Assembly: GCA_011763485.2 (NCBI GenBank)
Contig: JAANSK020250718.1
Coordinates: 1 to 23,202, forward strand
DNA from: Isoetes engelmannii
Lineage: Eukaryota; Streptophyta; Lycopodiopsida; Isoetales; Isoetaceae
DNA length: 23,202 bases
Direction of reading: 5' to 3'
Shown here: in pieces, positions 1-11,265 of the stretch
Numbering within the stretch: the stretch's first letter is position 1
Layout of the letters: each line of letters starts with the position of its first letter
The notes under the pieces: generated by a model
Database searches by the model: none
Seen by the model: only the letters and a program-made list of their open reading frames with translations
What the model was told of the DNA's origin: nothing
Translations under genes and position numbers: made by a program

Positions 1-55
1 AAAATTGGCAGACCCGCTCCCGGCTGCCGCCGGTCGCGGGGCCCCTGCCAATTTT
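1..55. repeat. Foldback 1: hairpin with GC-rich loop
   Basis: The arms AAAATTGGCAG and CTGCCAATTTT are exact reverse complements. A further CCCGC/GCGGG pair lies inside them, around the loop TCCCGGCTGCCGCCGGTC. The left arm begins at the first base of the window, so the element may extend further left. The loop is nearly the same as that of the hairpin at 660-755, although the arms are unrelated. No coding capacity. It is probably a non-autonomous foldback or MITE-like insertion, but the family is not recognised. Confidence 0.7.
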
Positions 56-463
56 ACGGAAGGGGAGCCCCTGCTTCCCTTCCCCTATACATAATGCGGC
101 TATGGGCGGTCCCGAACTCGAGACATAGTTGTTCTAGGACTAATATGTTGCCACAAGACCAATACATTGAAAGGATTTTAAGTCCTTTGGAAGGTCTCTT
201 CCAGCACCTAGCACCTGAATGCCATGGTGCATCTTAATGGATCAGGAGTCGTAGAAGAAATAAGATGTAGTTGGTTTGTTACAATTTTTGGTGGTGTAAT
301 TCAAGGTTACGACAATAAGAAATGCTATTTGGGTCTATTGATTCTATGCTACCGGTTGAACAAGTAAAAACTATTGACAAAATGTGAGGTGGTGCACCCC
401 AACAATCATATTGTTAGGTGAACTTGTTTGGTCCAACTTTTCATGTTTGCTCCATTGGGTTGT
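56..463. other. Intergenic, nothing recognised
   Basis: No convincing ORF, RNA gene or element ends are seen. The short open stretch at 384-602 has no recognisable protein features and runs into the repeat that follows. Confidence 0.4.
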
Positions 464-845
464 TCACAACTGCCATAGATTGCAGCTACATGGCAAACAT
501 GGGAAGGTGCTCCAAGCAACTTACCCTATAACAATATCAGGGAATCAGAATCGGGTGCGACAATTCTGGATTACAGATCAAATCGGTCATCTGCAGCTAT
601 GAAATCGATCTTCCTGTGCAGCAGACTCAGGTAAAAATTTTTCCCAATTATGATATTGATAGGGTAAGCTAAATGGTCCATGATTCCCAGTTAGCAGCTC
701 CCGGCTACGTCGGTCGCTGCTAAACTGGGAATCATGTCCCATTTAGCTTACCCTATAACAACTGGCCACATGACTCGTAGCCACCGGGCAAATAGGGAAA
801 GCTGTCCCAAACAACTTATTCAGATAACAACTGGCCACATGAGCG
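464..845. repeat. Diverged ~70-bp tandem repeat, interrupted
   Basis: A unit containing 'ggcaaacatgggaagg' and then 'caacttaccctataacaa' (about 464-535) returns in diverged form at about 759-829, with 'gggcaaatagggaaag' and 'caacttattcagataacaa'. A partial third copy begins at 829: the phrase ATAACAACTGGCCACATGA occurs at about 755-773 and again at about 825-843. Foldback 2 sits between the copies, and its right arm ends inside repeat sequence (cttaccctataacaa). The origin is unknown. Identity is moderate, so the duplication is old. Confidence 0.55.
660..755. repeat. Foldback 2: 38-bp arms, 19-nt loop
   Basis: The left arm (660-697) and right arm (717-755) are near-perfect reverse complements, starting TAGGGTAAGC and ending GCTTACCCTA. 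The loop (698-716) is CTCCCGGCTACGTCGGTCG, matching Foldback 1 at both ends of the loop. The outermost TA on each side could be a TA target duplication or simply part of the arms. It would form a stable hairpin in RNA or single-stranded DNA. No coding capacity, and the family is not recognised. Confidence 0.75.
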
Positions 846-1200
846 ACGCATCATTTCGGGACGGATGGCCAACTTGACAAGGAAATTTTCAAGAGATCAT
901 GGCGTTGCACCTGCCTGGCCAAAATTTCTAAGGAAGGTATTTTAGATTACCAAAAATTTGTAGACATGGGAAGCATTATTTGAACATGTCTCCATCTTTT
1001 AATAAAATGTTCCCATGTTCCCTTTTTTTCCGCTTTTATATTTTGGCCTCGACTTTCCATTTCCGCATGATTAAATGCTCGGCTCTTGTTTAGCCACGTC
1101 AGCTACAACTTTTTCCACATAGAACGGACGGCATAGATGGGCTCAGGCGTCAGAGTGCTCGGAAGAATACTCCAAAAAAGTCCGCGAAAACGAACGGATT
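846..1200. other. Upstream flank of the epimerase gene
   Basis: No gene or element is seen. This region lies between the repeat-rich left edge and the likely transcribed leader of the epimerase gene, so it probably contains promoter sequence. A GCCACGTCAGC string near 1093-1103 has the CACGTCA core bound by plant bZIP factors, but one such match is weak evidence. Confidence 0.35.
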
Positions 1201-1584
1201 CTGTCATCTTTCATTTGCCCATGCCTGGACTCTTAACAATCCTAAATCTGTTGCAGCAGCACCGCTGCAGCACCACAGCCTAGCCCTTCCCACGCTTTTT
1301 TCTGTTTTTGTTTTTGTTGCTGGATATACAGATTCAATATTTTTCCCCTTTGCCGGCATCTAGGTTCCTTTTTCCTGTTCCATTCCGTTCTTTGATGAGT
1401 TTCCGAAGTAACCCATGTTTAATTTCTGCACAAATTCAAGCAGAAATAACGATATCTGATGTGGGACGAGCCGTGTTTATCTGATAGGTTTTTGTATAGC
1501 TAGATCGGAGGTTGCCGATGCTGGGATCTCCGCTAACTCATCGTAGAAACCAGAATCGACCTTCAAGAACCTGGAGCTTTGCAG
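1200..1584 (+). promoter_or_regulatory. Likely promoter/5' leader of the epimerase gene
   Basis: Pyrimidine-rich DNA (long T and CT runs near 1290-1350) leads into a leader that ends at a good splice donor, GCAG|GTGAGA, at 1584/1585. The exact transcription start and TATA box cannot be fixed by eye. The candidate AT-rich strings near 1035 (TTTATATTTT) and 1323 (GGATATACAG) are unproven. The leader would be spliced to the coding exon at 1654. Confidence 0.4.
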
Positions 1585-1653
1585 GTGAGATCCATGGACT
1601 TAATAGATTGACGATCGGTTGTTTAAGTTAGATATTGTTTTTTGCGTTTCTAG
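1585..1653 (+). other. Likely 5'-UTR intron
   Basis: A donor GTGAGA at 1585 and an acceptor TTTCTAG at 1653 bound a 69-bp AT-rich stretch. The start codon follows two bases after the acceptor. Introns of this size are common elsewhere in the same gene (65-77 bp), which supports the call. It could also be unspliced leader, and only transcript data would settle this. Confidence 0.5.
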
Positions 1654-1655
1654 GT

Positions 1656-4361
<2,706 letters not shown>

Positions 4362-4680
4362 TTCTGGCCTTGGCCTTACACAATTCTTATGCTATCTCCT
4401 TGATTTATTCAAATGAAATGCGCGGGTACTTCATGGTTCCCAATGCATCAATAATACGTCTACCCTTTGAATTCTTGGAAGTGAATATGCATATAGAAGA
4501 TGCTGCAGTATCTTTTATACAGTGATCTTTCCAAGATGGAAAATATATAATTCCTCTCTATGGCACTCGCAAGTTTCAAGTTTTGGAATAGTAGAAGTTC
4601 AGTTATGCTATCGTGACGATTCCCACCTCCTTTTGCCTTTATAAGAATGAATTTGCCAATGCGACATTTCTTGGTTTGAA
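4362..4680 (+). other. Probable 3' UTR of the epimerase gene
   Basis: AT-rich noncoding DNA follows the TAA stop. No perfect AATAAA is present, which is usual in plants. Near-matches such as AATAAT (about 4450) could serve. The end is approximate: it is placed before the MITE-like element that starts at 4770. Confidence 0.4.
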
Positions 4681-4769
4681 CAAAGGAGGGAGAAGGTATT
4701 ACTTGATATTTGATGTTTTAATATCTGGCAAAAGAGTTGTTTGAAAGATCACCTTGAATAGAACTCTAT

Positions 4770-5265
4770 GGGAACAACTAAGTTAAAAGAAAAATCCGTT
4801 TTAGGGAAATAACCAACCTGTCATTTCTAGTATCTGTTCCTAAAAACATGAAACTATAGCCGTGTCATTTTTAGCATTTGTTCCCTGAAACTTGAAATGC
4901 AAACAGCCAGCATGCGATAATTGATGTGTAGTCCAATGAAATTTGACTCTCATTAATACGAGATAATAAATGTAAGCAAATCAGTATTCAGACTATTATT
5001 TATGCGTTAGGGGTATTTTTTAATCGGAGTTCGAAGTTTTAAGTTATGGTCTTCTAAATCCCTCCTAAATTCTTACAAATTTTGTGTGTGTTAAAAATCA
5101 CATAACTTATGATTTGAGACTCCGATTACGGTGATCTTAGGTTTGATGGGAAAATCTCATCCTCCTTTACAATGCATCCGAAGAACACTTTCTCGTTTGG
5201 ATAAAAAGTTGTGGTCATTTACATAAAAATATCCCTAAAACGGGGACGTTTGGACAGTTTTTCCC
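4770..5265. mobile_element. MITE-like element, ~496 bp, with terminal inverted repeats
   Basis: The left end GGGAACAACT...CCGTTTTAGGGA (4770 to about 4808) is mirrored by the right end TCCCTAAAACGG...AGTTTTTCCC (about 5231-5265), giving imperfect inverted repeats of about 38 bp. TAT flanks both ends and is a candidate 3-bp target duplication. Inside, a 36-bp unit is repeated in tandem (4818-4853 and 4862-4897). A second inverted pair starts TAATCGGAGT (near 5011) and ends ACTCCGATTA (near 5128). No transposase is seen. The ends do not match the usual Tourist or Stowaway termini, so the superfamily is left open. Confidence 0.6.
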
Positions 5266-5309
5266 TATCAGGTATCTTTTGTGACTGAATTGAATGATGA
5301 AGAAAGGGG

Positions 5310-5525
5310 ATGTGTTACATATGATTGTTTATGGCAGGTGTTACATGTGATTGTTTATGATTTTTTGGCATGTGTAACTATGCCAATACCGTACGTTGAT
5401 GACGTTAGGAAATGGAGTTTGAGTTTTCTATGGTTAAGGGATTTTTTGGAAGGCTTGCCTTCTACGTCAAGAAATGGAGTTTGGGTTTTCTATGCTTAAG
5501 GGATTTTTTTGAAGGCTTGCTTTGT
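5310..5525. repeat. Two local direct duplications
   Basis: A ~27-bp unit (GTGTTACATATGATTGTTTA and its variant GTGTTACATGTGATTGTTTA) occurs at about 5311 and 5338. A ~60-bp unit containing AAATGGAGTTTGAGTTTTCT occurs at 5409-5465 and again, slightly changed, at 5471-5525. The open frames running through this DNA are repetitive and look like no known protein, so it is treated as noncoding. Confidence 0.65.
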
Positions 5526-6633
5526 TGGGCCTTTTCTGGAAGGTTTTTGCTCGAGTTGTCTTTGCACGAAAGGAGAGGACGCTTGGAGGTGATGCACCCA
5601 CGTCTAGGAGATGGGTATGGTGGTGGGGATCTCCCACTTCCAAAATATGGTCTTTACATGAAGAAGATGTCGCAGATGCCATTGTTTTGGGATGGATGAT
5701 CCACTAGCACTCTCCAAGTAAGACCTTATTTGAGGATTGCAATATTTCTGAGATGTATCAAGGGGGCTACATAATGGTGTCCCGCTATGGTGATGTGCCC
5801 CTTTGGGGCAACTCTACTTTGGTTTAATCTAACGGTTGTGATTCATCCATTTAAAATTCTTAGAATTCCCGCCATTTTTTTCCTTTATTTAAATCCACGT
5901 AACTTTTTTCACATGAGGCGAAATTCTAACACACATGTTTCATTTGACTAGATTGACCAAGAGCTTCAAAACAAGTACTCACACATGTCATTTGGATCAC
6001 CCTTTGTTATATGCACCGTAGATGGCACACTGATGCACCACCAAGGCAAAAATATCCCTCCATTTAGGGCCTTGTTACTCACTTGTTAGGGCACCGGAGT
6101 AGGCTTTGTTAAGTGGTTGCAGTTGAAGCCAGCGAAGTTGATGCAATTGACTTGGTATTCACTTATGATTGACTTTATTCACTATGGTTAACAATCTTAT
6201 GGTGTGTGGAAAATGGGATTTGACCCCATCTTGTTTATTTCATTAAGGGATGAGGTTCTTGGAGGGAGCATATGATGTGGAGTGTTTCCCTGACCAAGGG
6301 TCCAAATTTAAGAATTTATATGATTATCTACCTCCATAGAATTTAGCTTGGCTAGATTTTAGTAGAATATTCTTCATTTACATTCCTAATTTGGGGCTTC
6401 GGCAACACATATTATCATGTTTCACTCTTTGGCAGCCATTGAGAATGTCCCTTGCCAGAAAGAAAATTGTTCTCTATGTTGATATACCTGCTTCTCCAAT
6501 GTCATCTGCTTGTTTTGCTTCCAAGTCGAGTAACTCTTTTTTCTAATTAACTCTTGATACTCCTCCTACAACTCCGACGGAGGTTTATAATCCTCCAAAT
6601 CCTCCTTTTTTAGGAAGGCGTAATTTCGACAAG
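5526..6633. other. Intergenic, nothing recognised
   Basis: No supported gene, RNA or element ends. Short open frames on both strands near 5467-5707 overlap one another and show no domain features. It may be decayed transposon DNA. Confidence 0.4.
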
Positions 6634-6741
6634 CTAAAAATTTTAGTCTGAAATTTTCAGTTGACGTGGCGGATCCACGACCAGTGCCAACTGCGAGCGG
6701 ACTCTGCCACGTCAGCTGAAAATTTCAGTCCAAATTTTTAG
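6634..6741. repeat. Foldback 3: ~37-bp arms
   Basis: The left arm (6634-6670, starting CTAAAAATTTTAGTCTG) pairs with the right arm (about 6706-6741, ending CAGTCCAAATTTTTAG). There are only a few mismatches and one small indel. The loop (about 6671-6704) read on the minus strand contains CTCGCAGTTGGCACTGGTCG. This resembles the loop of Foldbacks 1 and 2 (CTCCCGGCT...CGGTCG), though more loosely. No coding capacity. Confidence 0.65.
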
Positions 6742-7629
6742 GTCACTAGAATTTGTTGAAGGAAAAAATGGGACCATGTCTTTCCGATTGTTTGTTGGCG
6801 AGATTTGTGGTGGCGCCGATTAGCAGAGGACACCGGTTAGTAGGGGATGGAGGGACGATAGTCGAGTGGAGATCGACAGAGCTTTTCACTATGAAAAAAC
6901 TCGTTGTTTGAGGCTATAATGTCATGGTCTCATTTTTTTTCGATTAAAAAAAAAAAAAAAAAAACAGGCAGTGATATGCGGGTGCATGATGATAGGGTAG
7001 CTCATTAAAAAAATAGGGAAAAGGGGACCAAACTTTAGCATTGGAGGCAGAGATAGAGGCTTTCAAACTACATGTGAAATTCAGCATGTAATTTGACACA
7101 AAAATCTGCGATTCTAATGCAGATTCTATGGGCACAAATATCTGTGAATCTAATGTGGACTTTATGTGATTATGTAAGTACATTCTATAATATGCACAAA
7201 AAGCCCCATAAAACAATCATAAAATTACATGGGAGAGCGATTAGAAGGAAATGGCAGCCTGGGTCTCCTCATAACCAGTGGGAGAAAGAGCTCCCCTATT
7301 TTCAGACCCTTTATCCCTCCTCTTTTTTGTGCTATAGTCCTAGTGTAAAAGCGGTTGGATTTTATCTTCCTGCCTTTTACGTTTAGGTTTTTTTTTTTTT
7401 TTTTTTTTTTTGTGTGTTTTCTACCGTATATAACCTACTTTTGTATATATGAGCATTGTATCTATATGATACTATCTGAACCGTTCTTTTCCATTATACC
7501 CTTTTACCTTTTGCCTTGCTTTAATATTTTTTAGCCCAAGGAGCAGTGTGGATAAACTACCTAACAAGTGTATAAAGAGGATGCTAAGCTACGTGATATT
7601 CCAACATGGAAGCCACGCCGACGTTGTTG
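6742..7629. other. Intergenic with homopolymer tracts
   Basis: Contains a run of about 19 A at 6946-6964 and a run of about 24 T at 7388-7411. Open frames between them (6944-7216 and 7093-7386) are low-complexity shadows without domain features. The A/T tracts could be old retroposon tails, but no body can be assigned to them. Confidence 0.4.
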
Positions 7630-7670
7630 TGGGGGTGGGGGAGAAGGGGAATTGGGGGGAGGGGGGGGGT
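7630..7670 (+). other. G-rich run, potential G-quadruplex
   Basis: Five or more runs of at least four G, separated by 1-5 nt (GGGGGTGGGGGAGAAGGGG, then runs of six and nine G), fit the intramolecular G-quadruplex pattern. It lies in noncoding DNA with no gene close by, so a regulatory role is not implied. Confidence 0.7.
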
Positions 7671-7962
7671 GTTGACACATGGGAATGCCACGTTATTTGA
7701 AATTCCTATTACATGGAACAACATAGGGTTTTACTCTAGATTCTGTTATTGGAGATATTGAACAACACCATATGTATTAATGTTGTTCTTGATGTTGACT
7801 GTTGAAATGGCATCCGTAATGAAGGTGGATAGGAGTTGTATCACGCGGACTTTTCAGACTACATGTTATTGAAACCTTAATACCTTGAGTTGTTGAATGT
7901 TATAATTTGCTAAAGACCAAGACCTCACAAACAATGCAACCACAAACACCAGTAAAAGATAA
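7671..7962. other. Short intergenic stretch, nothing recognised
   Basis: No supported gene or element ends between the G-rich run and the tRNA-like SINE head. Confidence 0.4.
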
Positions 7963-8040
7963 CTATGGCTCAGTTGGCAAGACGTCTGTCTCTGAAGACT
8001 CGCGGTAGCGATCTGGGTGAGTTCAAGTTTAGTGTAAAAA
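7963..8040 (+). mobile_element. tRNA-like SINE head (pol III A and B boxes)
   Basis: TGGCTCAGTTGG (about 7970-7981) fits the pol III A box and GAGTTCAAGTTT (about 8019-8030) is a diverged B box. Between them is a tRNA-like segment with TCTGAAGACTC in the place of an anticodon arm. This is the layout of a tRNA-derived SINE 5' region. It is not a clean tRNA gene: the acceptor stem does not pair well and the B box is degenerate. What follows is not a known SINE body but a series of hairpins, beginning within a few bases. Confidence 0.55.
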
Positions 8041-8043
8041 ATG

Positions 8044-8156
8044 GAGCTCTTGAGGATTTCCATCGCGAACCTTCAGAGCAAGGCTAATCGCCAGCTAAGT
8101 ATAAGATGGCGATTAATCGTGCTCCAAAGGTTCACCGCGGCAATCCTAAAGAGCTC
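8044..8156. repeat. Hairpin 4: ~53-bp arms
   Basis: The left arm from GAGCTCTTGAGGATT (8044) to TAATCGCCAGCT (about 8095) pairs with the right arm from AGATGGCGATTA (8104) to AATCCTAAAGAGCTC (8156), with scattered mismatches and a loop of about 8 nt. It starts just after the SINE-like head. Its arms share the core TTCAGAGCAAGG...CGCCAGCTAA with the next hairpin, so the two are copies of one family. Confidence 0.75.
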
Positions 8157-8182
8157 GGTTGTTTTAATATAAAAACAATGTT

Positions 8183-8284
8183 GTGAATGATCGCCAATGC
8201 GAACGTCCAGAGCAAGGGCATTGGCCAGCTAATCCTTAGCTGGCGAATCACCTTGCTTCGGAGGTTCGCGTTGGCGAGGCTTCA
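8183..8284. repeat. Hairpin 5: 49-bp arms, very short loop
   Basis: The left arm 8183-8231 (TGAATGATCGCCAATGCGAA... to GGCCAGCTAA) pairs with the right arm 8236-8284 (TTAGCTGGCGAATC... to GGCGAGGCTTCA). About four fifths of the positions pair and the loop is four bases. As RNA it would fold like a miRNA precursor, but nothing shows that it is transcribed or processed. It is a sister copy of the hairpin at 8044-8156. Confidence 0.75.
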
Positions 8285-8312
8285 TGACTCAGAAGTTTAA
8301 CAACAAACCTAA

Positions 8313-8407
8313 AAGGTATCGCCAATGCGATCCTTCAGACATGAGTACAAGATTCTCTATAAGAAACCATGCTCAAGCAGATCGCATAGATGATCTTATT
8401 GAGCATG
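8313..8407. repeat. Worn third copy of the hairpin family
   Basis: TATCGCCAATGCGATCCTTC (about 8318) repeats the start of the left arm of the previous hairpin. It is followed by a short separate stem, ATGCTCAA at about 8369 pairing with TTGAGCAT at about 8400. The rest has diverged too far to align by eye. Confidence 0.45.
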
Positions 8408-8409
8408 AA

Positions 8410-9415
8410 TTGCCAAAGCAACTATGAAAGATAGTTGAACCCTAAGCTGATGCTAAAAAAAATCACAAAACACACCTTCCCGGTCAACTCTTACTGGCGC
8501 CAGCGGGCGCTAGACTTTTCTTGGTGATTCGCGTGGGGTATGATATATCTGGGCGCTGAGATAGGTGCAGGCACTCGCGAATTTTCTAACCCGGCCCAAA
8601 AACTTCAGAGCGGATTACATAGAAACTGTTGTATTTATTTTAGGCTGGCCACGCGCTAGCAACCGAAAACATCGGGTAGTGTGCCCATCACAATTAGATC
8701 GCCATAATGGTACGTACGTATATTTTATATGATTCTTGTTCAAAATACCAGGGCATTTACTATGCCTGACGGTTTAACTTCCGTCGGCCGGACAAACATA
8801 GCCATTTCCTGGTGCCAGAAAATCAGTTGACAGTTTTCGGCGGGGGCACACGGTACCGTAAAATTTGAATTTGCAATGATCATACTCTTTTTGACTACTT
8901 CGAATCATTACATTTTCAAAAAGATTCAAATACGAAGTCGGGATACAGGTAAATCTTGTACCAGAATTTCTTATAGCATTAGCTTTCTTTCCAAATTTCA
9001 AATTCTTCGCATGCCTTTCCCCGAACATGTTCTGAGGCGTTCAGATCATTCTCATAAGGCGCCCAGACAGCCATCCTCTGAAATTCTTTTCAGGTGCACA
9101 AGCACTCATACCTATTCGTTTGAAATCTTTTTTACGAGTTCTACCCTAATTCCTACTGGTGCTAGATGCTTTCCGGCTCGCTTCTAGCTATGGCTTCTAG
9201 ATTGTAAATTGTTCCAGGGGCAAATATCTCTGTATACATCATATCATCGTATTCCACTTCTGGTAGCCACGCCTCTCCCGACCAAGAAACAGTAAGCCCG
9301 CAACCTTATTGCTGGCCATGCAGATAACAGGGGCGATCTCCTTCAACTAGACCAACTGCATACTGCGTTCCTCTAGACAAGTAGGTTGAGGGTAAAAAGA
9401 CTAGCAAGTTGGCCA
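8410..9415. other. Intergenic, nothing recognised
   Basis: No supported gene. The longest open frame (8876-9187, plus strand) and the one opposite it (8774-9028, minus strand) overlap each other, have no recognisable domain and are probably chance. A short GC-rich inverted string, CTGGCGCCAG, lies near 8494. Confidence 0.4.
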
Positions 9416-9420
9416 TAGAC

Positions 9421-10405
9421 ATTGATGGTGAACACCACCCTCAGCTTGAGGCGATCGCACCTGCGATCTAATGGACCAGCGGGGTCATCAAGGACACCTC
9501 ATGTGCCACCAAGTCAGCTACAAGCGATTGCAGCCGCGATCTCATGAACTGTTGATCAAGCTCCTGACGGTCGCGTAAGCTAACTTATAGAATTGTTTGT
9601 TTAACCACTACGTGCCTGATGGCGACATGTTTTTCCTCTTGCAGGGCGCAAACATCTTCTCAGCTTAGTAGGAAGAGGTTGTGGTGGTCTTCAGTAAGGA
9701 AGTTGTGCTGACCTTAAGGTGCTAGATGTCGTATCTAATCTGCCACTGAGAGATGGTGCTCATTGTTGTCAAGGTTGTGGCAGTGTTTGATCTGCCATCT
9801 AATCTATCAATGATGTGACCATTTGTCACGATTGCTAGTCCACTGGGAGCTACATTTGGGCACCTCGAGTCTCAGATCGATGGTGGCCATCACCTTCAGC
9901 TTGAGGCAATCACTTCCACGATCAACCGGACGATGGGTTCATCAAACACTCACTACGTATACGAGATACCTATTAGATAGGAAGCTGAACTTGATGGCAA
10001 GCGACCGCAGTCGTGATCTTACTTGGCGAGATCTTCAGTTTCTTTTAAGCTGAACATGAAGATGGTGGATGTCACCACCTTCTGGACTAGCAACAACTCA
10101 TTCACGCAGTGAAACGACTTTTGCAAATACAGCTCCAGATGATCGCGTAAACTAACCTATGGATTTGCTTGTTTAGCCGCGATTGCTAGCAGGTGTGGTG
10201 GTGGTGCATGGCTTCCGGTACCTCTGAAAATAAAGCAGGTCTTCGATAAAGCAAGTCATGCTCGACCTTAAGGTGCAGTTTGCCATGTCTTTTCTACGTG
10301 AGGATGGTGTTCATTGTTGTCCCGGTCATGGAGGTGTTTGATGTGGCATCATCTTTCATTGATGCGTATCTTGTGTCCACTGGGAGCTACATTAGGGTGT
10401 GGTGG
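9421..10405. repeat. Old tandem duplication, two units of ~450-520 bp
   Basis: Unit 1 (about 9421-9866) and unit 2 (about 9880-10405) share ordered, diverged landmarks. These are CAGCTTGAGGCGATC/CAGCTTGAGGCAATC (9442/9898), GATCGCGTAA-type strings followed by CTAACTTATAG/CTAACCTATGG (9570/10142), GACCTTAAGGTGC (9710/10263), GATGGTGCTCATTGTTGTC/GATGGTGTTCATTGTTGTC (9752/10304) and CCACTGGGAGCTACATT (9839/10378). The frames are not open. It is probably decayed transposon or satellite DNA of unknown family. Confidence 0.7.
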
Positions 10406-10409
10406 TCGA

Positions 10410-10905
10410 GAATAACCCATGAGGCTGTTGGAGGCAACTGAGGCCAGGAAGAAGGATTCCTCAGAATTACACTCATGCTCTTTAAGGAGGTTAGTAGCAT
10501 TAGTCTCTTGCATACCTCCGTTAGATGCTGCTGATACTCATGTTGGCGCATCTATGCCAAATAATGAGTTTGTCTGGTAGGTACCATAGCAGATGGCCTC
10601 TAACCTAGTGTTGCCACCTCTAGAAAGAACTTCAGTTATGCTACCCTCCATGATGACCAAAAATAATACACAGCTAAATGTTGGGATTTAGATGAGCTTT
10701 AGTCTTGTATGGCAGTTCTAACATGGCAGGTCCTAACTGGAGCTATTGTATGACAGGGCATCTTTGATGACGTGATAAAAAAGAGGCTAGATGCAGATGG
10801 TGCACCTATGATTCTTCAGGGAGTGCCTTGACAAGGTCCATTAGCAAATTACAAGGTGGATTGGGAGACGATCTCGCTATGACGGGAGTAGATGAAGACC
10901 TTGCA
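10410..10905. other. Intergenic, nothing recognised
   Basis: No open frame of note and no element ends. It lies between two duplicated blocks and may belong to the same decayed element. Confidence 0.35.
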
Positions 10906-10914
10906 TGGATTCCG

Positions 10915-11265
10915 AGCGAGGTGGATTCTCAATGAAGAGACTCAATTGATAATCAGGTTAAGGATGCCAACGACAAAGAATATACTGGTCCCTGAGCTTG
11001 AGAATGAGTGAACTATGAATGAGTGAACTATGACTAGCTTGCTAGCGAGCAAGGTTAACAATGTGTCTTGATTTTTAGCTTAGAATGATTCCTCTCGCTA
11101 GTTGATTGCTGGGAGAAGAGGTGGACAAGAGTTGAAGGGTTGCCTTCAACAGTGGTGATTATGGTGATGTGGGTTCTCAATTAAGAGAATGTATTGCTGA
11201 TGAGGGTAAGGATGATAATAAGGATAAAGAATAAACTTTACCTCCACCTTGAGTAAAATGTGTCT
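10915..11265. repeat. Direct duplication with ~245-bp spacing
   Basis: The block starting GGTGGATTCTCAATGAAGAG (about 10919) with AATCAGGTTAAGGATG and ACAAAGAATATAC recurs from about 11167. There it reads GTGGGTTCTCAATTAAGAG, GATGAGGGTAAGGATG and ATAAAGAATAAAC. Each copy runs directly into minisatellite units, so the larger block and the 65-bp unit were copied together. Confidence 0.65.

Noticed and set aside
5281-5707. Overlapping plus-strand open frames with a repeated 'WSL.FL.LRDF.EGL' phrase
   Set aside because: The phrase comes from a direct DNA duplication read in different frames. An opposing frame is also open, and no family was recognised.
6946-7411. A-tract and T-tract as ends of one retroposon
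   Set aside because: No element body, target duplication or paired ends could be found between them.
7965-8040. A functional tRNA gene
   Set aside because: The A box is good, but the B box is degenerate, the acceptor stem does not pair and the segment leads straight into repeats. A SINE head fits better.
8774-9187. Open frames of about 84 and 103 residues on opposite strands
   Set aside because: They overlap each other, have no domain or composition typical of proteins and have no gene context.
9823-10053. Small open frame at 9823-10053
   Set aside because: It lies in one copy of a duplicated block, and I saw no matching open frame in the other copy, as would be expected of a coding repeat.
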